From Microbulbifer sp. GL-2 (GTDB lineage Bacteria > Pseudomonadota > Gammaproteobacteria > Pseudomonadales > Cellvibrionaceae), in the NCBI RefSeq assembly GCF_007183175.1, contig NZ_AP019807.1:4584001-4648000 (forward strand): a stretch of 64,000 nucleotides of DNA, given 5' to 3'. The notes under the pieces are model-generated. The model ran no database searches. It was not told where the DNA came from and was given only the letters and a program-made list of their open reading frames with translations. The stretch's first letter is position 1. Each line of letters begins with the position of its first letter. Of this stretch, positions 53,781 to 63,021 are shown piece by piece. A program made the position numbers and the translations under genes.

Positions 53781-54518
53781 ATGTCGGAAGTTAGATTCCC
53801 AAAGAGACACTTGGAGGAAATAAGAGGTGTAGCTCAAGATAGGCTCATGAAATACCTATACAATGATGCCGGAGGTTCCAACGAACAACTTGCAGAGCTA
53901 GCTTCAGCTATTAGTAGTAATTGTTACGGTGGACTAAAAATTATTCCGGGCCCAGTTAAAGGTAAAAACAGAGCTCTTGATAAAATTAACAAAGATTATG
54001 GCGGGGATGTTTATGACCTTAAAGATCTTGTGCGCATGACAATTATTGCGGACAATAAGAGCTGTTTATCTCAAGTAAGACAGGGATTAATAGCCAGCTG
54101 TATAAGCCGAAATGGCTATGGCATAATTAAAAATTCTGAGACTTTTCCCGAACAAGATCCTTGTGGGTATTCAGGGCTTAATTTTGTTGCTAGATTGCCT
54201 AATGGTCGCGCTGGTGAAGTACAAGCTAATACACCAAACAGAATGTATGGGAAAATGGCGAAAGAAGATTTTGAGAAGTTTCTTGGACCCCATAAGTATA
54301 TTTCAATTCTTTGCAAATATAGAATTGAGGGCGGCTTGGGTCATGGATTGTATGAAATATATCGTTCTAATATGGGAGGATTTAGAAAAGCTGCAGCTTC
54401 ACTAAGCAAGCAATACTACGCTTTTCTTCGTTCTGATAACCCCAAAATAAATTCGGCACGTTCTTTACAGGAAGACCTAACAGCTATGAAGCTACTATTT
54501 GCTCATATTTTTCATTAA
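53781..54518 (+). CDS. orphan RelA/SpoT-domain protein
   Basis: 245-residue protein with a RelA/SpoT nucleotidyltransferase-like core. KGKNRALDKINKDYGGDVYDLKDLVRMTII matches the entry to the synthetase fold, and SGLNFVARLPNGRAGEVQANTPNRMYGK matches its EVQ strand. There is no hydrolase (HD), TGS or ACT domain, no signal peptide and no adjacent antitoxin. Related stand-alone proteins make (p)ppGpp-type alarmones or pyrophosphorylate other substrates, and some are toxins. Which applies is unknown. It sits in the same direction between GH5 and LPMO genes with 320- and 650-bp gaps, so it is probably its own unit. Confidence 0.75.
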   Translation: MSEVRFPKRHLEEIRGVAQDRLMKYLYNDAGGSNEQLAELASAISSNCYGGLKIIPGPVKGKNRALDKINKDYGGDVYDLKDLVRMTIIADNKSCLSQVRQGLIASCISRNGYGIIKNSETFPEQDPCGYSGLNFVARLPNGRAGEVQANTPNRMYGKMAKEDFEKFLGPHKYISILCKYRIEGGLGHGLYEIYRSNMGGFRKAAASLSKQYYAFLRSDNPKINSARSLQEDLTAMKLLFAHIFH

Positions 54519-55175
54519 CCTATATCTATTTTCATAAAATTAGTACAATAGATGATGGACTACTCTTATATTAAGTGAAAGCTTTTATAACCACTGTCGA
54601 ATAAGCGAAAAATAACTATACGAATCTATATTCTGAGGAAAGCCAGCTAACAATTTGAAAGGAATTAATCAACTATATATAGACTCCACATTCAAATTGG
54701 TTATAAATATACATACCAGCCTGACACGTAAACAAAGCAATCCTGGACGTTATCAATCGTACACAGATATCAATGATCACCGAAACTAACTAATGATGGA
54801 GTCTGACATTATCATTTTAACCTTATAAGCACGAAGCAAAAAAATAAAATTAATTATGTATGTAATAAATATATATGCAGAAATTACATATCTAGATAGA
54901 TCCATCACATAATTAACGACCAGAACTTAGCTCTCCAGAATTCCACAGTGAAATTTAATTTTACGTTATGGTGGATAGATGTTTGTACTTCAGATATTGC
55001 GACTAAAAAATCAAAGCATAAGTATTCATTATACACATCATAGATAAATCATTAATTTAGTATCTATTTTACAGGAACATAGAATATGTTAATTTCCGTC
55101 AGCCATTGATACAAGCAGTTAGCAAATAAATTATTAAATTAATATTCCATTCAGATGATAAAGGACATAAATTTG
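54519..55175. other. AT-rich intergenic, no gene recognised
   Basis: About 650 bases upstream of the LPMO gene with no supportable open frame or clear operator. Confidence 0.5.
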
Positions 55176-56702
55176 ATGCGTTTTTCTATTATAAGAGCCA
55201 CTTCGGTTGGCGCACTATTACTTGTATCTACAACAGTTTTTTCTCATGGATTGATACAAGAACCCAAATCAAGAAATCAATTGTGCGGTGTGGAAATCAA
55301 ACCAGACCAAGCAAGTGGAACTATTTGTGAAGAGGCGTTTGCCTCAGATCATTTAGGAGGGTATCAATTCATGAGTGTTCTAACCCATACTCAGGGTCGT
55401 TCAGTTGTAAAGCAATTACCTGAACGTGTGTGTGGATTCGACAGTGAAACTTGGAATGGAGGTCCGACTCCTTGGGACTCTGCAATTGACTGGCCGATAG
55501 TAAACATCAGCGCAGGAAATCGTAAATTCACTTGGAATATTTCCTGGGGTTCCCACTTTGAAGATACGGAAGAATTTCGATACTGGATAACAAAACCAGA
55601 CTTTCACTTTCAAGTTGGAGTACCACTGAGATGGTCGGATTTTGAGTCAGAAGCTTTTTGCAAGCTAGATTATGATGATACTAATCCAACTGGCAACCTA
55701 AAAATTATTCCCGATAAAGACAATTCTCTATTTCATACCTACTGTGATGTTCCAGAACGTAGCGGCCGTCACGTAATATATGCGGAGTGGGGGCGTAATC
55801 AATGGACCTATGAACGCTTTCATGGCTGTGTAGATGTTATGTTCAACTCTGGTGCGGGTAGTCCGCCAATCGTTTATGACCAATCTGTAACTGTTAAACA
55901 AAATGAAAACCTGATAGTCACTTTAACTGGCACAGACAGTGATGGGTTTATTGAGGATTACCAGATAATACAACAACCGAGTCATGGTACTATTTCTGGC
56001 ACTAATGAAAATAGAGTTTATACACCAAATGTTGATTATGTAGGTATCGACTCATTTATGTTTTCCGCTACGGATAATGAAAATCTCCAGTCATCTCCTG
56101 CCACGATAACCATAGAGGTAAAACAAATAGATACTACGAATCGTGCACCTAATGCAAAATTCTTGCACAAGATTGATAATAAAACTATTGTCGTTGATGC
56201 CGGTACATCCAATGATCCTGATGGAGATACGTTGACTTATGCTTGGACATTTGGTGACAATGGTCCAACTCTATATGGTGTTAATGCAAATCATACATAT
56301 ATAAATCCCGGGTTATATGATGTCCAGTTGACGGTAAGTGATGGTCAGTTAACGGATCAAGCCTCACAAACAGTAAATGTTGGTGTTAACGATAGTGGTA
56401 GTGTTATTTGTGACTATGTTATCTCAGAGGAATGGGATACCGGTTTTGTTGCCAATATTCGACTTACCAATACAGGTTCAACGATCATAAATGGATGGGA
56501 AGTATATTGGCATTATACTGACGGCTCCCAGGTTACCCATCACTGGAGTTCGGAACTGTTAGGCAATAACTCATATACTGCGACTAATCTTGACTGGAAT
56601 AAGAAGATTGCTATCGGTCAAACAGTTGAGTTTGGATTTCTTGGTACAAAGGGTTCTCCCAATATCCAGAAACTAAAGGTTAGTGGTGATATTTGTAGGT
56701 AG
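55176..56702 (+). CDS. secreted AA10 LPMO with cadherin-like, PKD and CBM2 modules
   Basis: 508-residue copper-dependent lytic polysaccharide monooxygenase. After the signal peptide (ATSVGALLLVSTTVFS) the mature protein begins with the copper-brace His (HGLIQEPKSRNQLCG). The second His fits WGSHFEDTEEFRYWITK. AA10 (about residues 24-235) is followed by a cadherin-like domain (NVDYVGIDSFMFSATDNE), a PKD domain (NDPDGDTLTYAWTFGDN) and a C-terminal CBM2 (CDYVISEEWDTGFVANIRLTN). It would oxidise crystalline chitin or cellulose. The ATG at 55176 is preferred, with AAAGGA 10 bases upstream. An in-frame ATG at 55155 adds seven residues. Confidence 0.92.
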   Translation: MRFSIIRATSVGALLLVSTTVFSHGLIQEPKSRNQLCGVEIKPDQASGTICEEAFASDHLGGYQFMSVLTHTQGRSVVKQLPERVCGFDSETWNGGPTPWDSAIDWPIVNISAGNRKFTWNISWGSHFEDTEEFRYWITKPDFHFQVGVPLRWSDFESEAFCKLDYDDTNPTGNLKIIPDKDNSLFHTYCDVPERSGRHVIYAEWGRNQWTYERFHGCVDVMFNSGAGSPPIVYDQSVTVKQNENLIVTLTGTDSDGFIEDYQIIQQPSHGTISGTNENRVYTPNVDYVGIDSFMFSATDNENLQSSPATITIEVKQIDTTNRAPNAKFLHKIDNKTIVVDAGTSNDPDGDTLTYAWTFGDNGPTLYGVNANHTYINPGLYDVQLTVSDGQLTDQASQTVNVGVNDSGSVICDYVISEEWDTGFVANIRLTNTGSTIINGWEVYWHYTDGSQVTHHWSSELLGNNSYTATNLDWNKKIAIGQTVEFGFLGTKGSPNIQKLKVSGDICR

Positions 56703-56709
56703 TATAAAT

Positions 56710-56737
56710 AATAGAGTAAGTTTCACTTCACTCTATT
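56710..56737 (+). terminator. hairpin after the LPMO gene
   Basis: AATAGAGT (56710-56717) / ACTCTATT (56730-56737), with inner AAGT/ACTT pairing and a TTC loop, 8 bp after the stop. There is no long T-run. Confidence 0.5.
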
Positions 56738-56836
56738 AGTTAAAGAATTTAATTAATAGGGTGTTTGTTTAAAATTACTTACAGCATTAACCATAAATTT
56801 GATATGGTCGAAACTAGTAAGCTTAGGAACCCTCTA

Positions 56837-56861
56837 CCAACTTGGTTTCCAACCAAGTTGG
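56837..56861. repeat. perfect inverted repeat between convergent LPMO and GH18 genes
   Basis: CCAACTTGG-tttccaa-CCAAGTTGG, a 9-bp perfect stem. It lies between the two stop codons, and T-tracts are absent on both sides. It may serve as a transcript end for either gene. Confidence 0.5.
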
Positions 56862-56940
56862 GGAGATAAAAATGCCCCCCTAATGAATACGTAGCTTGAT
56901 TTATCTACCCTCGAACAGTCATCCCGTAGAAATTTACTGA

Positions 56941-58389
56941 TCAACTACAATCGTCGTCATTTAATTCTCGCCAGACGCCCCACTGACCAGTGGTACCAGG
57001 CTCTTCACCAAGCGTCCACCAACCAGCTTGCCACAGTTTGCCTTTATGAAATACTCGCTCACCAGCAATATAGACTGAGTTCACATCCCACGCAACTGCA
57101 CAAGTATTATTATGAACTTCAACAGTCCTAACTTTGGATGTAACATTGTTATCACTGTCTCGCACTCGATACGTCAATGTATAGTTCCCTATAGTTGAAG
57201 TGTCGACCTGACCATCAATCGTAACGGCAAAGGTCAAATCTCCATCCTCAGAATCAGTTGCTGTTACTCCAAGCATGGGATCAAAGAATGAGCCCTGCAC
57301 TACCCTGATATCTTCTATTCCAATAATTGTTGGCTCACCATTGGTCGGCGGTGTCGGTTTCTGACCGTGAATATAAGGGCCATAATCTTTTATGAATTGT
57401 TCTCGATAGGGTTGCCCTGATGCATTAGTCCCCAGATCCCAGTTAACTGACCATGTCATCACACCTCGTAAAGGCTGACCATCCGCCGCGAGTTGATCAA
57501 AGGCGAGGTAGAGATCTTGAGGGTTTTGAATAAATCCAGTGGCTGCTGCATCGATATTGGCTGGTATACCAAATACCAACTTATTGTGTGCAATTTTATG
57601 GAACCCACGAGTGCCGTTTGCAAGCGAGTCTGACATATAATAGACAAAGTCCCGTTTTAGTGCATCGTTATTCTGTGCAATCCAACCAATACCATCGACC
57701 CATATGCCATCGCCGCCTTGATTATAAAACTGAGGGTTTATCCAGTCATAATAGCCTTCAAGGTTTTCAATGTATGGAATATATTTACCGCCCTGAGTCA
57801 AGTAAGGAAACTCCGGAGCCATTGTAATTTGGAAATTTTTACCTTGTGCCCGATAGTGGTCTTTAACAATGCGTAACGCTGCCGGAATAACTGTCTGGTT
57901 ATCAGAAGCTTCAATTGCAGCCTGTTCAAGGTCAATATCTAATCCATCAAAACCATAAAGCTCTGTTATACGGATAAGCTCCTCAGCAAAGGATTTTTCA
58001 TCGCCCGCTCTCAATGCTATATGAGCGTTCGCACCACCCAGTGCAATTAATACCGCACGACCTTGCTCGTTCAACTTGTCAACTTGACTGATAAACTCTG
58101 ATTCAGAAAGACCTATATTAGGGTTTAACTTAAAAGTTGGAATTCTATCGCCTGATAAACTCTCTACTCTCATGAAGGATACATTAACAACATTATACAT
58201 CGGGTTAATTTCTTCCAAGGAGACACAAGGTGAATTTCCGCCTGAATATCCAGCTCCATTACACCAGTTATGCCAATAACCAACTACTAAACCTCCATCT
58301 GGATTAACCATTTCATTTGCAAATGAAAAATTAGAAACCACAGAAAAACCAAAAGCAACCATCACTTTTATTGTTTTATATCTTAACAT
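56941..58389 (-). CDS. secreted GH18 chitinase with Ig-like and CBM5/12 domains
   Basis: 482-residue chitinase. A signal peptide ends near FSFA. The GH18 barrel spans about residues 32-345, with the catalytic DxxDxDxE motif DGLDIDLE at 148-155 (acid Glu155) and YDWINPQFYN. An Ig-like DUF5011-type domain follows (DSEDGDLTFAVTIDGQVDTS, YTLTYRVRDSDNN), then a C-terminal CBM5/12 (YIAGERVFHKGKLWQAGWWT). Cleaves chitin outside the cell, probably together with the LPMO encoded convergently. Confidence 0.93.
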   Translation of the reverse strand: MLRYKTIKVMVAFGFSVVSNFSFANEMVNPDGGLVVGYWHNWCNGAGYSGGNSPCVSLEEINPMYNVVNVSFMRVESLSGDRIPTFKLNPNIGLSESEFISQVDKLNEQGRAVLIALGGANAHIALRAGDEKSFAEELIRITELYGFDGLDIDLEQAAIEASDNQTVIPAALRIVKDHYRAQGKNFQITMAPEFPYLTQGGKYIPYIENLEGYYDWINPQFYNQGGDGIWVDGIGWIAQNNDALKRDFVYYMSDSLANGTRGFHKIAHNKLVFGIPANIDAAATGFIQNPQDLYLAFDQLAADGQPLRGVMTWSVNWDLGTNASGQPYREQFIKDYGPYIHGQKPTPPTNGEPTIIGIEDIRVVQGSFFDPMLGVTATDSEDGDLTFAVTIDGQVDTSTIGNYTLTYRVRDSDNNVTSKVRTVEVHNNTCAVAWDVNSVYIAGERVFHKGKLWQAGWWTLGEEPGTTGQWGVWRELNDDDCS

Positions 58390-58542
58390 TATGAACTCCC
58401 CTAAAATAATAACCTGAATTTATCATCCATCTAATTTAGATGAATAAATATTGATGCCAACGCTTAGCGCCGTTCCTAATTCATCAAACCTTTTCTGAAT
58501 ATAGTTCATGACACAATTCATCGGAATAACAAATTGGAGAAA

Positions 58543-58591
58543 GCCGGCAATTATCAGATCATCTTAAAACTGCTATAGATAATTTACCGGC
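58543..58591 (-). terminator. hairpin after the GH9 gene
   Basis: GCCGGCAATTATC (58543-58555) pairs with GATAATTTACCGGC (58578-58591) with one small mismatch, 12 bp beyond the GH9 stop. On the minus strand it is followed by TTTCTCC. Confidence 0.55.
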
Positions 58592-58603
58592 AGTATTTTT
58601 TAT

Positions 58604-61600
58604 TTACTGACAAACATCTCCAGTAAGTTCAAATTGTGGCACTGGTAAATCAACAGATTTAGTGCCTTGGAAACCGAACTCTACTGACTGTCCAGGCTCA
58701 ATGGTAAGATTCCAATCCAGTGGAGTTGCTGAGTACGGATTACTCCCTATTACAGTTGCACTCCAAGCATTACTCAACCCAAAATCTGTTGGCAACTTCC
58801 ATGAAACTTCCCAACCATTGATCGATTCACTTGTTTTGTTAGTAATATTTACCTTCGCAACAAAACCGGAATTCCAATCAGACTCTATGCTGTAATCACA
58901 GGTTGCACTAGCAGGAGGAGCAGTAACTGAAATCATGCGCTTAGTCGTATGGCTATCTATGCCGTCACTCACTGTCAATATTACGTTGTACTGGCCTTCA
59001 CTGACATATGTATGTTCGACATTTTCACCACTACCAATAGTGTTATCACCAAAATCCCATTGATAAATTAGTATATCGCCATCCGCATCACTCGACGTAG
59101 ATCCATCAAAAATAACAGTCAGTCCCTTCGTTTCTTCAGAAAAATCTGCAACCGGTGGCGTGTTGGGCGGAGGTTCTACAGCATTCAACATAATACTATC
59201 ACTAGCTCCGACATAATTACCCTGTTCATCAACGGCAAGAACTTCCACCAGGAAACTCCCAATAGTTGTAGGTGACGTAATCAGTGAAGATGGCCCAGTA
59301 ACGCCAGTAGCAACTTGAGCACCATTAACTATTATATTTACTGCATATGCATTAGACATATTAAAATTAATCATGAAATTACGGTTGGTATAAACTTCAC
59401 TACCGTCGGCTGGTGAAACTATACTTACTGCTGGAATTATCGGCTCTTCAACATTAATAGTAACAGTTGCCGTATTTGATATTCTCCCTTGATTATCAAC
59501 GGCAGAATAAGTGAAACTATCTTGACCGAAAAACGTTTCATCGGGTGTGTACAACCGACTAGCCCCAGTTCCAGACAATGTACCATTACCTGGAAAACCA
59601 GAATTAAATGAGACCACTTGACCATCGACATCATCTGCGTTGAACATTATCTCAACCTCCGTTTGATAAAATGTGTCAACATTAACGTCTTGTGCTGTCG
59701 GAGGACAGTTTATGCCGGTGCTTCCACCACAAGGAGCTGAAGGCTCTTCACCCCATACCAGCTGTTCACCACTGTACAGCGCAATTTTTGGTGCTTGTAC
59801 ATGACTGTTACCGTAGCTGTCCCAGGAAGGATCTCCCTCGTTATCCCATTCGGGTTGATTATTGTTTGTTGGCAGAGATATTCTAAATTGTACTTCTTTC
59901 TTTGATTCAGATTGCCCACCAGGGAATATTTTAATACCGTTAAAAGAGACCTCTGTATAGTAGATGTCGTCTTCCGGATTGCCCCAGGGTTTTAAGGGCG
60001 AAATAGTTGCTGCTTGGCTAAACCCTGTACTCACAGTAATATCATTCAATGAGTAGCCTAGTGAAAACTCTGTACTTAAATCCACCCAGTAACGAAATTT
60101 TAGGTCAGTGATCACTTTAGCTGGCCATGCAGAATGATTGTGAACCAATGAGCCTATTTCAATATATCGAGGTCCAGATGAGTTTACTTTTGCCTCAACA
60201 TAATATTCCAAGTCACGCGTTTCTTTTGGCGGGAATTCACTTTCAGGAATAGGGTTACCACCAAAATCGAGATACAAACGCGCTAAAGCCGATGTGAAAC
60301 CTGCGTTGTAATCGGTTGCCACTTCATTGGCAATGTAGTCTCCACGATCATCCTCATATGCGTCACCACTTCCGGGCCCGCCAACTAATGCACCAATTAA
60401 TAAATGACGACTCTCTACCGGAAATTGTAGACTGTCCGACCAGGAACCATGTGCAGTTCGATGATGGGGGTTTTTCGGCCCGTTTGGTGCAATACCAATT
60501 TGGTAGGGAATCTTGTTGGGGTTATCCCCCATAATATATTTCATCTGACCGACGGCAAAATCATAATAAATTTTTGCACGAGGATTATCAGGTTGTAAAC
60601 GCTTGAGATAATCTGAATAAAATAACGCGACAAAAGACGTGTTTGCTGCATAGCGTGTCGCCCCCCATGTATCCAGTTGCGCTAAGCCTCCAGGAGTGTA
60701 ATTTACACGTTCACCATTAACACCTGTTGTCCAATAATCTAACCAACGTTCAGCATCCTCGCGATACACTGAATCATCAGTTAACGCAGCTATTAAGACA
60801 TAAGAACCATAAGACTTATCATCCCAGGCGTGTGTCCATTTATATGCTTTTACCGATGACTGTCCTTCATTACTTAGATTTTCATAATTGGCAATCGCAG
60901 AATCCAGGTAGCTTTGATCACCAGTGGCACGGTGTAACCAAATTGCTGACCATACAAGTTCATCCTTGTACCCACTCCAGGAATTATAGAATCCTGACGC
61001 ATCTGTGATACAGTCACTGTACTTTCCAGGATAGGTTTTCGCAAAGGTATACAACTCTTTAGCGTGGTTGATCAACTGTGCGGAATAGTTTGGATCATCA
61101 TCAGTAAAGACCATTGCAATAGCCGATAGCGCTGCGGCGGTTTCTCCTGCTAAATCAGAACCAGGACAAGTCGGTGACAGTGAAAATGATGGACGCTCAG
61201 ATGCAGATCGAGAGGTTGCGTGTATCACTTCAACCGGTCCCCACCACGCATGATCTCCACTACCGGTACCTACTTGACCATAGAAAATATTGGCCGAAGG
61301 GTGGGCTTTTACAAAATAATCAGCAATATAACGCAAATTATTTTTAATATGCTGCATTTGGCCACTTTGTGAATAGGCTTGCGGATAGTCCACCACTCCC
61401 CAAGCCAACATAGTGGCTGCACTAGCCATTGGAAATCCAAACTTTACATGATCGCCAGCGTCATACCAACCTCCGGATAAATCGACATCATTATCTGCCC
61501 CATCATCTAACGTAGAATTACCGCGCCATTCCACCCGATTCCAAGACGGAAGCACACCCGATTGTTGTGCTTCATAGAAGTAAATGGATTTTTGTAATGC

Positions 61601-61693
61601 TTCACCATAATTCACTGTAATTGCTTCAGCGATATTGCCATAAAGGGCGGTAACGCCGATGGAAATACAGGCTGATATTTTATATAGCTTCAT
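58604..61693 (-). CDS. secreted GH9 cellulase with CBM3c, cadherin-like, PKD and CBM2
   Basis: 1029-residue multidomain cellulase. The signal peptide ends near GNIAEA. The GH9 domain (about 28-480) has the base Asp in GGWYDAGDHVKFGF, the signature His in NPHHRTAHGSW, and the acid Glu in YIANEVATDYNAGF. A CBM3c-type domain follows (about 490-650, LEYYVEAKVNSSGPRYIE), as in processive GH9 endoglucanases. A cadherin-like domain (FFGQDSFTYSAVDNQG), an Ig-like segment (SPADGSEVYTNRNFMINF), a PKD domain (DADGDILIYQWDFGDN) and a C-terminal CBM2 (CDYSIESDWNSGFVAKVNITN) complete it. This is the largest enzyme of the island. Confidence 0.94.
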   Translation of the reverse strand: MKLYKISACISIGVTALYGNIAEAITVNYGEALQKSIYFYEAQQSGVLPSWNRVEWRGNSTLDDGADNDVDLSGGWYDAGDHVKFGFPMASAATMLAWGVVDYPQAYSQSGQMQHIKNNLRYIADYFVKAHPSANIFYGQVGTGSGDHAWWGPVEVIHATSRSASERPSFSLSPTCPGSDLAGETAAALSAIAMVFTDDDPNYSAQLINHAKELYTFAKTYPGKYSDCITDASGFYNSWSGYKDELVWSAIWLHRATGDQSYLDSAIANYENLSNEGQSSVKAYKWTHAWDDKSYGSYVLIAALTDDSVYREDAERWLDYWTTGVNGERVNYTPGGLAQLDTWGATRYAANTSFVALFYSDYLKRLQPDNPRAKIYYDFAVGQMKYIMGDNPNKIPYQIGIAPNGPKNPHHRTAHGSWSDSLQFPVESRHLLIGALVGGPGSGDAYEDDRGDYIANEVATDYNAGFTSALARLYLDFGGNPIPESEFPPKETRDLEYYVEAKVNSSGPRYIEIGSLVHNHSAWPAKVITDLKFRYWVDLSTEFSLGYSLNDITVSTGFSQAATISPLKPWGNPEDDIYYTEVSFNGIKIFPGGQSESKKEVQFRISLPTNNNQPEWDNEGDPSWDSYGNSHVQAPKIALYSGEQLVWGEEPSAPCGGSTGINCPPTAQDVNVDTFYQTEVEIMFNADDVDGQVVSFNSGFPGNGTLSGTGASRLYTPDETFFGQDSFTYSAVDNQGRISNTATVTINVEEPIIPAVSIVSPADGSEVYTNRNFMINFNMSNAYAVNIIVNGAQVATGVTGPSSLITSPTTIGSFLVEVLAVDEQGNYVGASDSIMLNAVEPPPNTPPVADFSEETKGLTVIFDGSTSSDADGDILIYQWDFGDNTIGSGENVEHTYVSEGQYNVILTVSDGIDSHTTKRMISVTAPPASATCDYSIESDWNSGFVAKVNITNKTSESINGWEVSWKLPTDFGLSNAWSATVIGSNPYSATPLDWNLTIEPGQSVEFGFQGTKSVDLPVPQFELTGDVCQ

Positions 61694-63021
61694 AATGATT
61701 CTCGTGTTGTGATCACAATCTAAAACTAGCGAACTTCAAAACTTGGTCGTCCTGCACAAAATCCGAAATATCAACCTCAATATTTCGATGTTAATTGGGA
61801 TCCCCCTATAAACGGTTTTCAATTGGCAATTTTTAGAACATGCCTATCCAAATCTCTTTAATACAAGAAAGATATTACGTAAATAAGAAATATAATTGGG
61901 GGCAAAGCCATAGAGATGCGCTAAAATGGGGCGAAATTTACGATGAAAAGTCTTTATAATAAAAGTAATGTGAACCGGTTCTTATAAATTCTGAGATTCT
62001 CTAGCAGAAGTAAGTCAATGAATTGGTTTATAAGGTATCGTAACCTATGATATTTATCGTGTTCCGTAAACGCCACTTAAAATAAGCCCACGCGCCCCAG
62101 TACTGTCAGCAGTACTCACAGTAGAAAATTCATGTCCATGCTCATTTACCTTGAATCATTTCTTCTTAATCATTTGAAATTACAGCTGCTTATACTTACA
62201 ATGGGTTAGTTAATAATGCTAAGTTCCTATGGTTGGGTCATAATGTCTATTTTAAATACTACAGCGATTTGATAAGGTCGCTTTTAAATACCTGATTTCA
62301 TATATCTGGACTTGGAAGCTCTGGCTGAGAATTTAATAGATCAAATCAAACTTATGACCCAGCGACAGTTTGGATATCTTCGATATCATTAAAATCAGTA
62401 ATCACTCGAATATATAATAAGCCTGTGGGGCTCATCTTCTCCTATCAATACTCTTTACATTCTTGCCTCTTACTTTATCCTACAATCACTTATTCATCCA
62501 ACTCTACCGCACTAACATAGTGCTCTCGCCCTGTAAATGATTCCCAGGAATATTTCGTCTCACATGTATATCTTTACGAAGTATTTGAGCTGCTGACTTT
62601 TCTTTTAGGAACCCTGAGCTTCGGTGGAACCGTCAACAGTATATGGACGTAGCCCTTCATCGTATAACTTTCGATTGAATGTATACCCCTTTGGCGACAT
62701 ATATCACACAGTATTGATCAAACCTGTCAACGTAGCTCACAAATAACGTCTTATCCCGATATTTCAGTTCATATACGAAGTGACACCTGCAGTAATACTG
62801 CCTTAAGCTTGGCATTACGAGCCCCACATATTCTCTCCTTATAAGAATTTACCCATTCATGATGGCAATTTTTTACCCTGTGTGCTGTAAAAGTGCAGCC
62901 TTTTCAAACATCACGACCAAAGGTGGAGGCTACCTTAATATAATTAAGTTCTTTATGGTTCATAAGTATCATCTGGAAAAATTCTCAGTTATATTTGGCG
63001 GAAATGATTAAATGTTCAGGT
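61694..63021. other. long intergenic region, no gene recognised
   Basis: About 1.33 kb with no supportable gene. A GAACCGGTTC palindrome (61972-61981) and a 10-bp inverted repeat pair TGGGTCATAA / TTATGACCCA (62234-62243 and 62352-62361) are the only structures noted. The minus strand at about 62660-62830 has a short coding-like stretch (CHFVYELKYRDKTLFV) ending in stops that I could not assign. Confidence 0.5.
61972..61981. promoter_or_regulatory. LacI-type operator-like palindrome upstream of GH9
   Basis: GAACCGGTTC, a perfect 10-bp palindrome with the central CG typical of LacI-family operators, 279 bp upstream of the GH9 start. Only one copy was seen. No regulator gene is in the window. 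Confidence 0.3.
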
